Origin: JBDRLU01 sp043812795
GTDB taxonomy: Bacteria; Chloroflexota; Dehalococcoidia; Dehalococcoidales; UBA2162
NCBI GenBank assembly: GCA_043812795.1
Contig: JBDRLU010000034.1
Location: forward strand, 1-12,138
Reading direction: 5' to 3'
Length of the DNA stretch: 12,138 nt
Shown in pieces: positions 1-6,814 of this stretch. Numbering within the stretch: position 1 is the first letter of the stretch; every line of letters starts with the position of its first letter. The position numbers were made by a program, and so were the translations under genes. The notes beneath the pieces were generated by a model that searched no databases, was not told the origin of the DNA, and saw nothing but the letters and a program-made list of their open reading frames with translations.

Positions 1-360
1 CTCCTCCAATCAGCCGGCATTGCTTTCTTTGTCTTACACCAGACCATAGCCGGAGTCTGGGTCTTCTTCATCCTCTATGGTATCGGCATGGGTATCGCCT
101 ATGGCGTGGTGAACCCGCTGACGCCGCGTTATTTTGGCCGGAAGGCTTTCGGTTCCATCAGGGGTTTCCAGACCCTGTTTCAAACACCGGCCGGAGTAAT
201 TGCCCCGGTTTATGTTGGCTGGGTATATGATACTACTGGAAGCTACCGAACGGCTTTTGCCGTGATGGCAGCGGTAATGGCCCTGGCGGCCATTATCATG
301 CCCTTCGCCGCACCACCAAAAGCTCCAGCCCGCGTCACCGGTATCCATGACATTGTATGA
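1..360 (+). CDS. MFS transporter, C-terminal fragment (5' end outside window)
   Basis: The frame is open from base 1 to the TGA at 358-360, giving the last 119 residues of a larger protein. It shows the last few membrane segments of a major facilitator superfamily permease: a glycine-rich helix (LYGIGMGIAYG), a short basic loop (YFGRKAFGSIRG) typical of the cytoplasmic loop between MFS helices, a helix containing GVIAPVYVGW, the loop YDTTGSYRTAF, and a last helix rich in A, V and M before a short polar tail. The YFGRKAFGSI loop and the GW.YD.TGSY segment resemble organic-acid/monocarboxylate-type MFS carriers. That would suit the acyl-CoA and 2-oxoacid genes downstream, but the substrate is inference. 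No terminator is visible after the stop, and a new promoter lies 30 nt downstream. Family call fairly sure; substrate unknown. Confidence 0.85.
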   Translation, partial: LLQSAGIAFFVLHQTIAGVWVFFILYGIGMGIAYGVVNPLTPRYFGRKAFGSIRGFQTLFQTPAGVIAPVYVGWVYDTTGSYRTAFAVMAAVMALAAIIMPFAAPPKAPARVTGIHDIV

Positions 361-390
361 TAATCGGGGTAATTTTTGTTAATAAATAAT

Positions 391-419
391 TTGACAATTC
401 GACCTGGTTTTATTAGAAT
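391..419 (+). promoter_or_regulatory. Sigma70-type promoter for the MaoC-like gene
   Basis: A perfect TTGACA (391-396), a 17-nt spacer and TAGAAT (414-419, 5 of 6 to consensus). The 30 bases upstream are very AT-rich (TTTTTGTTAATAAATAAT), like an UP element. Predicted transcription start is near 426, leaving a leader of about 50 nt before the TTG at 477. The sequence from the -35 into the spacer matches the promoter at 12059-12030 on the minus strand at 16 of 19 positions. Confidence 0.75.
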
Positions 420-464
420 GGCAGCGTTTGCAGGTAATTTCGCAGGTTGTTTTCAAGTAACGTC

Positions 465-470
465 AGGAGG
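465..470 (+). promoter_or_regulatory. Ribosome binding site that fixes the TTG start at 477
   Basis: AGGAGG lies 6 nt before TTG 477. The longer in-frame TTG at 447 has no comparable site in front of it and would place this AGGAGG inside the coding region. Confidence 0.8.
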
Positions 471-476
471 AATAAG

Positions 477-998
477 TTGGTAGAAAAAGACCCCATTCTA
501 GAGGAATACGAAGCACAGGTGGGAAAGGAAAGATTACCACAGCCGTGTAAGTGGGCGGCAGAGATGCTGATGATGCAGAAAGTAGCCTGGGCGGGTGGCG
601 ATACTAATCCATTGTGGTGGGAAGAAAAGTATGCTCGCAATACATGCTATGGTGGCATTATTGCCTCGCCGATGTTTCTGGAGTGGTTTGTCTTGAGGGG
701 TAACTGGCCATCTCAGCGGGATGCCGCGCTAACGCGTCGTTTTGGTGGCCATTTCGCTGCTGGCGGGAAATTCCGTCTGCGGAATGTGGCCGGCGGCAAA
801 GACTGTGAGTATTTCCTCCCTATCAAACCGGGAGATGTTATCAGTCTGTCTCAGAAGCTGAAGAGCGTCAAGAAACGCTGGAGCAAGGGATTAAATACCA
901 ACATCTACATTTTAAATGACGAACTTGTCCTCAGGAACCAGTATCACCAGGTGGTAGCGATACATCGCAATTCTTCGATACGTATTCCTGAGAAATAA
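477..998 (+). CDS. MaoC-like N-terminal-domain (FAS1-type) dehydratase
   Basis: This 173-residue protein starts at TTG 477. The segments GGDTNPLWW, YGGIIASPMFL and FLPIKPGDVISL are typical of the MaoC_dehydrat_N / FAS1-like dehydratase domain, a single hot-dog fold of about 130-170 residues. Members hydrate or dehydrate enoyl-/hydroxyacyl-CoA-type thioesters, usually as dimers or with a second MaoC domain supplied separately. The D-x-N-P-x-W segment near residues 42-46 lies where the substrate channel is usually formed. No signal peptide or membrane segment is present, so it is cytoplasmic. It has its own promoter. The next gene begins 126 nt downstream with no clear promoter or T-rich terminator between, so the two may be co-transcribed. 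Substrate unknown. No partner C-terminal MaoC gene is in the window, so it may act alone or with a distant partner. Confidence 0.85.
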   Translation: MVEKDPILEEYEAQVGKERLPQPCKWAAEMLMMQKVAWAGGDTNPLWWEEKYARNTCYGGIIASPMFLEWFVLRGNWPSQRDAALTRRFGGHFAAGGKFRLRNVAGGKDCEYFLPIKPGDVISLSQKLKSVKKRWSKGLNTNIYILNDELVLRNQYHQVVAIHRNSSIRIPEK

Positions 999-1124
999 GG
1001 CTTTAGCCGATAGAGGATGGCTTAACACAGATTTACTGCTTCGTAAGAAGCATGGCGACGTAATGTCCGCATCAGATGGGCCGCCTCCCATAGACTAATC
1101 AATAACAATCGAGGACAAAAACTT

Positions 1125-2786
1125 ATGGTGAAAGTCAGACGGGAGGCGTTTGCCGTTCCCGCATGTGTTGAAAGTTGTCCGGCGGGTATCGATGTCCCGC
1201 GGTATATCCGCTGTATCAAGCAGGGTAAGTTTGCTGAAGCCTTGGCCGTCGTGCGGGAAAGATTACCTTTGCCGGTAGTCTGTGCTCATGCTTGTTTGGC
1301 TCCCTGTGAGGATGCTTGCGCTTACAAGCAGTTCGGCGAGCCGATTGCCATCCGGGCGTTGAAGCGCTTTGCTGTCAGCCATGGTACCGAGCGATGGAAG
1401 AAAAAGAGGCAACTGGCCGCCAAAACCGGTCGTAAAATAGCCATTGTCGGCGCCGGCCCGGCCGGACTGACGGCTGCTTATTATTTGTTGACCCTGGGGC
1501 ATGAAGTGACGATCTACGATTCCTTGCCTAAACCGGGCGGGACCCTCCGCTATGGCATCCCTCACTACCGTCTCCCTGAAGAAGAGCTCGACCGGGATAT
1601 TAAAGAAATTACCGACCTTGGCGTTATATTTAAACTAAACACCATTATCGGTAAAGATATTTCTTTAGCCGAACTGAAAAAACAATACGATGCTGTTTTC
1701 CTGGCGGCCGGGGCGAACAAGAGTGTCAGAATTGACCTTGAAGGTGCGGAGAAAACAGGCGTTCTCTGGGGACTGGAGTTCCTGCGTGACATCGCTCTGG
1801 GTAAAAAAGTTGTCACTAAAGATGACGTCATCGTGATTGGCGGCGGTAATGTGGCTATTGACGTAGCCCTTACCGCTAAAAGATTAGGAGCGAAGAAGGT
1901 GTCGGTCGTCTGTCTTGAGAAAGAAGAGGAGATGCCGGCTCTGGACTGGGAAGTCGCCCGGGCGAAAGAAGAAGGCGTGACTATTTACAACTCCTGGGGC
2001 CCGGCCCGGGTTAAGGGTGATAAGAACGTCGAAAGCGTCGAGTTCGTTAAGTGCACCTCCGTTTTTGACAAGGCGGGTAATTTCAAGCCTATTTATGATG
2101 AAAAAACCACTAAGACGCTGCCGGCCGGGTGTGTCATTCTGGCAATTGGCCAGGCGGCTGACCTTGATTTCCTGGGCAAGGGAAATGGCGTCAAGGCTAA
2201 CGGCAGGGCCGTTAGAGTGGACGAACAGACTCTGGCCACTGACGAAGCAGGTATTTTTGCCGGCGGCGATATCGTCACTGGGCCGACATCGATTATCGCC
2301 GCGGTAGCCCAGGGCCGAAAAGCGGCTGTCTCGATCGATAAATACCTCGGTGGCCGCGGCGTTATCGAGGAAAAATTGGCTACACAGGAAAAAGAGGTTG
2401 AGCTGCCTGAATTTGTTATAGAAGCTAAGTCGCGTTCACCGATGCCACTGCTGGACGTGGAGGATAGAATAGATAACTTCGAACAGATTGAGGAGGGATT
2501 CAGTAAGAAGCAGGCTGTCGCCGAGGCGGGACGCTGCCTGGCATGCGATGCCCGGAGGTTTGAAGTGGTAGTCTATCCTGACAACTGCAAAGAATGCGGT
2601 TATTGTCTGGAAGTCTGCCAACTTAAAATTGCAGCTCCGTCAAATAATTACAATGCCAAGGGCTACCGGCCGGTGGCGGTTAAAGATGCGACGAAATGTG
2701 TGGGGTGCTTGAAGTGTTTCTTTGCCTGCCCCGATTATGCCATCGATGTTAGAGAAACAAGCGGCTTGAATGGGGGAGGCGCTTAA
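1125..2786 (+). CDS. GltD-like FAD/NAD(P) oxidoreductase with C-terminal two-cluster ferredoxin domain
   Basis: A 553-residue cytoplasmic flavo-iron-sulfur protein, longer than plain GltD because of its ferredoxin tail. Order of parts: an N-terminal GltD/DPYD-type Fe-S domain (C14, C18, C53, C57, C61, C65); an FAD-binding Rossmann motif GAGPAG at 109-114; GGTLRYGIP; an NAD(P)-binding motif GGGNVA at 239-244; the closing FAD motif IFAGGDIVTGP; a CLAC pair at 471-474; and two ferredoxin motifs, CKECGYCLEVC (488-498) and CVGCLKCFFACP (525-536). Relatives pass electrons between NAD(P)H and ferredoxin or a partner enzyme. The stop lies 1 nt before the alpha subunit gene. The fused ferredoxin domain replaces the separate delta subunit of four-subunit 2-oxoacid oxidoreductases, so I infer it is the electron-transfer subunit of that complex. 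The ATG has only a modest GAGG 10 nt upstream. Glutamate synthase itself is unlikely, because no GltB is present. Confidence 0.9.
   Translation: MVKVRREAFAVPACVESCPAGIDVPRYIRCIKQGKFAEALAVVRERLPLPVVCAHACLAPCEDACAYKQFGEPIAIRALKRFAVSHGTERWKKKRQLAAKTGRKIAIVGAGPAGLTAAYYLLTLGHEVTIYDSLPKPGGTLRYGIPHYRLPEEELDRDIKEITDLGVIFKLNTIIGKDISLAELKKQYDAVFLAAGANKSVRIDLEGAEKTGVLWGLEFLRDIALGKKVVTKDDVIVIGGGNVAIDVALTAKRLGAKKVSVVCLEKEEEMPALDWEVARAKEEGVTIYNSWGPARVKGDKNVESVEFVKCTSVFDKAGNFKPIYDEKTTKTLPAGCVILAIGQAADLDFLGKGNGVKANGRAVRVDEQTLATDEAGIFAGGDIVTGPTSIIAAVAQGRKAAVSIDKYLGGRGVIEEKLATQEKEVELPEFVIEAKSRSPMPLLDVEDRIDNFEQIEEGFSKKQAVAEAGRCLACDARRFEVVVYPDNCKECGYCLEVCQLKIAAPSNNYNAKGYRPVAVKDATKCVGCLKCFFACPDYAIDVRETSGLNGGGA
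2772..2779 (+). promoter_or_regulatory. Ribosome binding site for the alpha subunit, inside the preceding gene
   Basis: GGGGGAGG overlaps the last codons of the upstream gene. It sits 8 nt before ATG 2788 and supports that start over the in-frame ATG at 2770, which the site itself overlaps. The same eight bases precede the beta subunit at 3942-3949. Confidence 0.75.
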
Positions 2787-2787
2787 C

Positions 2788-3957
2788 ATGAAAAGGTATT
2801 TGGAAACAGGTAACTTTGCCATTGCTCAAGGGGCGATGCTGGCCGGCTGCCGTATGTTTGTCGGTTACCCCATTACTCCGGCGACAGAACTGGCCGAAGC
2901 GATGTCCCGTCACCTGCCCTCGGTGGGTGGCTATTACGTCCAGGCTGAGGATGAGTGCGCCGCTATGCACATCTGTATCGGCGGGGCGCTGGGTGGCCTT
3001 AAAGTGATGACCGGAACGTCCGGCCCGGGCTATATCCTTTACGCCGACCCCTATGGCTGGGCCATCGCCAGTGAAATACCGATAGTGGTACTCAATTCCG
3101 GCAGGGTGGGGCCGGTCAGCGGTATTACCGGTGCCCCCGGGCAGGGGGAGTTTTATAACGTCCGTTTCCCGACCCAAGGCGGGAATTTCGAGACTATCGT
3201 CCTGGCACCGAACTCGGCCCAGGAAGCCATGCAACTTACGATAGAGGCTTTTTACCTGTCCGAGCGTTTTCGAACGCCGGTTACTTTGCTGGCTGACCAG
3301 CTGGTAACTGACGGCATGGAAGATATCAGCATACCGGAGACGGATGAAGAGAAGCAGCAGATGGGATTAAGGTTCAAAGAGAGGGAGATTTGCCGCGGCC
3401 CTGAGTTCTATCCGCCGGTAGATGCGATTGACCTGCCGCCGGTGGTGCTCGGCCATAACACCGGTGCCCTCTGTTCCGATTGGACGCCGACCGAAGAGGG
3501 TTATGATACGGAAGAGGTGGAGTCCTGCCATAAGCGCGCCTACCGGCTAATTTATAAAATCAGGAACCACCGAGACCTTATCACCCGCTACGAAGCCTTT
3601 GGCATGGATGACGCGGAACTGGTGGTAGCCTCTTTCGGGACGCCCTCGCGGGTCGTCAAATCGGCGGTAAAGCAGGCCCGGGAAAAAGGAATGAAAGTAG
3701 GAGCTTTAAGGTTGATTTCCTTATGGCCTTTCCCCGATGAGCTTTTCCAGAAGAAGACCACCTACCTATCCGTAGAATTGAATTATGACGGGCAACTGGT
3801 GCGGGAGATAAAAAGGGCTTGCCCCAAAGACAGCCAGGTGCATTTTATGGGCCAGTGCGGAGAACTACCTCGGATTGATGAGTTGCTGACGGCTTTCCGG
3901 GGCATTCTTGATGGTAAGAATGTATCCGTGCCGAAATGGCAGGGGGAGGCCTGGTAG
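2788..3957 (+). CDS. korA: 2-oxoacid:acceptor oxidoreductase, alpha subunit
   Basis: 389 residues from ATG 2788, the usual size for a KorA/VorB-type alpha subunit. The N-terminal pyrimidine-binding region shows GYPITPATE (residues 26-34), EDECAA and TGTSGPG (75-81), then the SGITGAPGQGE loop. A C-terminal domain carries VVASFGTPSRVVKSAV and GALRLISLWPFP, the transketolase-C-like part of these enzymes. The subunit pairs with the TPP-binding beta subunit to cleave a 2-oxoacid with CoA into an acyl-CoA, CO2 and two low-potential electrons. It follows the GltD-like gene by 1 nt, and its TAG stop overlaps the beta start by one base, so translation is probably coupled. The substrate (2-oxoglutarate, branched-chain, aryl or another 2-oxoacid) cannot be read from the sequence. 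The symbol denotes family position only. Confidence 0.9.
   Translation: MKRYLETGNFAIAQGAMLAGCRMFVGYPITPATELAEAMSRHLPSVGGYYVQAEDECAAMHICIGGALGGLKVMTGTSGPGYILYADPYGWAIASEIPIVVLNSGRVGPVSGITGAPGQGEFYNVRFPTQGGNFETIVLAPNSAQEAMQLTIEAFYLSERFRTPVTLLADQLVTDGMEDISIPETDEEKQQMGLRFKEREICRGPEFYPPVDAIDLPPVVLGHNTGALCSDWTPTEEGYDTEEVESCHKRAYRLIYKIRNHRDLITRYEAFGMDDAELVVASFGTPSRVVKSAVKQAREKGMKVGALRLISLWPFPDELFQKKTTYLSVELNYDGQLVREIKRACPKDSQVHFMGQCGELPRIDELLTAFRGILDGKNVSVPKWQGEAW
3942..3949 (+). promoter_or_regulatory. Ribosome binding site that fixes the beta subunit start
   Basis: GGGGGAGG ends 7 nt before GTG 3957. This favours GTG, which overlaps the preceding TAG stop by one base, over an in-frame ATG at 3936 that lies upstream of the site. 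Confidence 0.75.
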
Positions 3958-4793
3958 TGGACTATCTAGCTGAAAAATATTTCCGTAAGAGAAAAACGCC
4001 CAGTACCGCCTGCAGCGGTTGCGGGCTGGGTCAGGTCCAGAAAATGCTGGCTAAAGCTATCGATGACCTCGACCTGAAAATAGAAGACATTATCTGGGCA
4101 GCTTCTATCGGTTGTTCCGGACGGCAGACGTTCGGCATGTGGAAGGGAGATGGGGTAGCGGCTACGCACGGGAGACTTTATGCCATGATGAGCGGTCTCA
4201 GCCTGGCCCTGCCGCCGGAAAAGAGGATAATCTGCACTGTCGGCGATGGCGATGCTTTCGGCATCGGCTTGCTCCACCTGTTGAATGCCGCCCGACGTAA
4301 TGTGAACATGACCATTGTCGTCTGTGATAACCTGGGCTATCAGTCCACCGGCGGGCAGTATTCCTGGACAACTCCGGCTAGCTCGGTCACTGACAGTAGT
4401 CCCTACGGCATGTATGAGCCGAACTGGGTGCAGGATGGTCGGGATATCCTGAGAGTCATCAAGGAAGCGGGAGCTACTTTTCTGGCCCGGCACGTAAGTA
4501 TGGATGGCGAGTTCGGCGTGGAAAGCATGAAAATGGCTTTGCAGAACCGGGGTCTCTCCTTAGTCCACGTCGTCTTTCCCTGTGTGACCAACTATGCCAG
4601 TACCGCCCTGGGTTCACGGAATGCCGTGACTGTTTTCCGATGGATTAAGAGTCATTCGCGTCATTTGGATGAGCCGGTTGACGAGAATACCATCTGGCAG
4701 ACCGGCGTCATCTATGATGCCAGCAATAGCCGGGTCGATTATGCCAGTTTGATGCGGGACAAAACTCAAGAGTTGAAAGTACGGAGTCGATAA
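3957..4793 (+). CDS. korB: 2-oxoacid:acceptor oxidoreductase, beta (TPP-binding) subunit
   Basis: 278 residues from GTG 3957, a normal beta-subunit length. The thiamine pyrophosphate/Mg motif begins GDGD at 96-99, runs through GIGLLHLLNAARRN and ends in the CDN pair, followed by STGGQYSWTTP. Cysteines C19 and C22 (CSGCG), C53 (GCSGR) and C209 (PCVTNY) match in order and rough spacing the four ligands of the [4Fe-4S] cluster next to TPP in pyruvate:ferredoxin oxidoreductase, so the enzyme should be redox-competent. It forms the catalytic core with the alpha subunit in the cytoplasm. It overlaps both neighbours by one base: the alpha TAG at its start, and its own TAA with the gamma ATG. All key residues I can check are present. 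Substrate is unassigned. Confidence 0.92.
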   Translation: MDYLAEKYFRKRKTPSTACSGCGLGQVQKMLAKAIDDLDLKIEDIIWAASIGCSGRQTFGMWKGDGVAATHGRLYAMMSGLSLALPPEKRIICTVGDGDAFGIGLLHLLNAARRNVNMTIVVCDNLGYQSTGGQYSWTTPASSVTDSSPYGMYEPNWVQDGRDILRVIKEAGATFLARHVSMDGEFGVESMKMALQNRGLSLVHVVFPCVTNYASTALGSRNAVTVFRWIKSHSRHLDEPVDENTIWQTGVIYDASNSRVDYASLMRDKTQELKVRSR

Positions 4794-5326
4794 TGCAGGC
4801 ACGAACTGAGATATTAGTCAGCGGCTTTGGCGGCCAGGGGATAGTCAGGCTGGGGGAGATTTTTGGGCTGGCTGGCGTCAAGCAGAACTACCGCGTGACT
4901 ATGCTGAAGAGCCATGGTACCGAACAACGGGGCGGCTACGTCCGCGCCCAGGTGGTCGTCTCCCCGGAAGCTATCGATAGTCCAATTATCGAAGACCCGG
5001 ACTATTTCGGTGCTTTTTCAACACCGGCTTACAACCGGTCTATCGGTCTGGTCAAGCATGGCATCGTCTTTTACGACCCGAGCAGCACCGAGATAGATGA
5101 GGCTAAGGCAGGAACGATTAAACATTACGCCGTACAGGCCAAGGACTTGGCCATCGAGAAGCTGGGGCAGCCGATTTATACCAATATTATCATGCTCGGC
5201 GCGATGGCGAAGAAGATGACGATATTCGATAAAGAAGTCCTTCTTGCGGCGATGCTGGCCACCGTACCCAAGTTTAAAGACGAAAACATCAGGGCTTTTC
5301 AGATAGGCTACGACCTTATCGACTGA
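4793..5326 (+). CDS. korC: 2-oxoacid:acceptor oxidoreductase, gamma subunit
   Basis: 177 residues, the usual size of the gamma subunit. The N-terminus has the family hallmark SGFGGQGIVRLGEI (GFGGQG at 11-16), followed by KSHGTEQRGGYVRAQVVVS. This subunit binds the CoA side of the active site in related enzymes and completes the alpha-beta-gamma unit. Its ATG overlaps the beta TAA by one base, and the stop TGA is at 5324-5326. It is the last gene of the operon. Only a 4-bp inverted repeat without a T tract follows at 5333-5346, so the real 3' end of the transcript is not evident. No separate delta ferredoxin gene exists here; that role seems to be met by the C-terminal domain of the first operon gene. 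Confidence 0.9.
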   Translation: MQARTEILVSGFGGQGIVRLGEIFGLAGVKQNYRVTMLKSHGTEQRGGYVRAQVVVSPEAIDSPIIEDPDYFGAFSTPAYNRSIGLVKHGIVFYDPSSTEIDEAKAGTIKHYAVQAKDLAIEKLGQPIYTNIIMLGAMAKKMTIFDKEVLLAAMLATVPKFKDENIRAFQIGYDLID

Positions 5327-5423
5327 TATCCTATGCCCTAATAGGCACTTCACCCCTTAATCAATACTGTCCGAAAATGCCATCCTGAAGTAGTGAAATT
5401 ATTAGCGGCACACTACCAGTATA

Positions 5424-5452
5424 TTGTTAAGCGGCACCGATTAGAATATAAT
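5424..5452 (+). promoter_or_regulatory. Sigma70-type promoter for the propeller lipoprotein gene
   Basis: TTGTTA (5424-5429, 4 of 6), a 17-nt spacer and a perfect TATAAT (5447-5452). It would start transcription near 5459, about 50 nt before the ATG at 5508. GCGGCAC occurs twice around it (5405-5411 and 5431-5437), once just upstream and once in the spacer, which could be a regulator site or chance. Confidence 0.65.
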
Positions 5453-5507
5453 TAGTCCTGAGCGTTAAGAACTTTAGAAATGACTTAAATGGAGCGTCAT
5501 CACCGCC

Positions 5508-6551
5508 ATGTCTAAGTCATTCGTTCTTACAATTATTATTCTACTTATACTTCTATTCTTCGGTTGCAGTGCGAACCCCGCACCTTCTAAAGGAATCGTC
5601 TTCGTTTCCAGGCGGGATGGGAACCCAGAGATCTACAAGATGAATTTTGACGGTTCGCACCAGGTTAATTTGACTAACAATTCGGAACACGATTCAAGCC
5701 CTACCTTTTCCCCAAACACTGCCAAATTGGCCTTTATTTCCTCACGTGACAGCCGATTCTAGGTCTATGTCATGAACTCCAATGGCTCCGACCTGAAGCG
5801 TCTCACGCAGGAAAATCCAAGCGCCACTAATCCAAAATGGTCACCAGACGGAACCAGAATCGCCTACCAAGCAAATGACAATGGTGTTACTTATCTATGC
5901 GTTGTAAATACCGATGGGTCTAGTCCTAAACGGATAATCGGTATAAACGGAGACTTCGATTGGTCTCCAGATGGTTCTCGAATCGCTGTCTCCTCTACGA
6001 TGGGTGTGTGGAGTCCTGGGAATTTAGCTGAAGTTTGCTTGATAGACGCCAACGGAAATAATATACAGCGCCTCACAGAGGACTCTACCTGGGATGGCAA
6101 CCCTCGTTGGTCTCCAGATGGAACAAAAATCGCCTTTGCCTCATTAAGAGACGGACATAGCGAAATCTATGTAATGAACAATGATGGAACGAGTCTGAGG
6201 CAACTTACTGATTTAGAACTTGGTTTTGACTATCCTTCATGGTCGCCAAATGGAAATAGAATTGCTTTTTTGTCCTATACTACTGGAATTATCTATATTG
6301 TGGACGCAGACGGTTCAAGTCTTACGAAACTTAATATCGCCGGTTACTTTGTTCGTGATTTTTCGTGGTCACCTGATAGTGCCAGTATGGTTATTTCAGC
6401 TTCACCCAGAGTTAAGTTTGACTATTTCACATCAGATTCAGATATCTACTTTATTAATGTCGATGGTACAGGGCTAAGGCAACTTACGTTTGACCATTTA
6501 TCTGGTGCTGTCCTTTGGATTCATAAAACTGTGCCTGAACAAAACAGATGA
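5508..6551 (+). pseudogene. TolB/WD40-like beta-propeller lipoprotein interrupted by an in-frame amber codon
   Basis: Read through, this is a 347-codon gene with a single TAG at 5760-5762 (codon 85). The same frame continues open on both sides. The N-terminus is a lipoprotein signal: MSK, a long hydrophobic stretch, then a lipobox ending FFGC at C20. The rest is about seven PD40-type blades with the recurring signatures W-SPDG-T-IAF and IYVMN-DGS-L-RLT, as in TolB-like and surface propellers. In blades 1, 4 and 5 the residue at the interrupted position is Glu (PEIYKMN, AEVCLID, SEIYVMN), so a GAG-to-TAG change explains the stop. The start ATG has only a distant GGAG. Base composition is AT-richer than its neighbours: I count 24 G+C in 5881-5940 against 36 in 3001-3060. 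Recent loss, a sequencing error or readthrough are all possible. TAG is used as a normal stop at 3955-3957, 6815-6817 and 8522-8524, so general recoding is unlikely. Confidence 0.8.
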
Positions 6552-6663
6552 CCCCCGCATAAGTTTTAGATACTCTTTTTTTATTTATACATAGATGACA
6601 CGTACAACGAGAAGGCAAAAATCACTTAACTACGTGTGCCTACATAGCTCTTTGTGTAATGAA

Positions 6664-6794
6664 GTTACCCATCCTCCTGCCCCCTTCCCACTAGGAAGGG
6701 GGGTAAGTAAAAGAGAGAGGGCTGTAAAGCCCCCTCTCTTAAATCTAGTCCCCTTCTCCTAAGTAGGAGAAGGGGACTGCGGGGATGAGGTTAC
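6664..6794. repeat. Triple-hairpin palindromic element (REP/MITE-like) between convergent genes
   Basis: Three hairpins follow one another. The first pairs 6680-6688 with 6694-6702 (9 bp, C5TTCC with GGAAG5). The second pairs 6711-6723 with 6728-6740 (13-nt arms, one mismatch, loop GTAA). The third pairs 6747-6760 with 6765-6778 (14 bp perfect, loop AAGT). The ends GTTACCCATCC (6664-6674) and GGATGAGGTTAC (6783-6794) are imperfect inverted repeats, so the whole unit folds on itself. No long T tract follows any stem, which argues against plain intrinsic terminators. Its place between a plus-strand and a minus-strand gene still suits transcript ends from both sides. It looks like a dispersed palindromic repeat, but copy number cannot be judged from one window. 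Confidence 0.7.
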
Positions 6795-6814
6795 ATATAA
6801 TACGAAAGTAATCG

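Noticed and set aside
1037..1052. TGCTTC-GTAA-GAAGCA hairpin between the MaoC-like gene and the GltD-like gene
   Set aside because: Perfect 6-bp stem but no T tract after it; too weak to call a terminator or attenuator.
2749..3234. 161-codon minus-strand open frame
   Set aside because: Antisense to the alpha subunit gene, whose motifs are unambiguous; no recognisable features of its own.
5333..5346. Possible terminator after the gamma subunit (TGCC...GGCA)
   Set aside because: Only 4 bp and no following T run.
6573..6580. T-rich run after the propeller gene
   Set aside because: No stable stem directly precedes it, so not called an intrinsic terminator.
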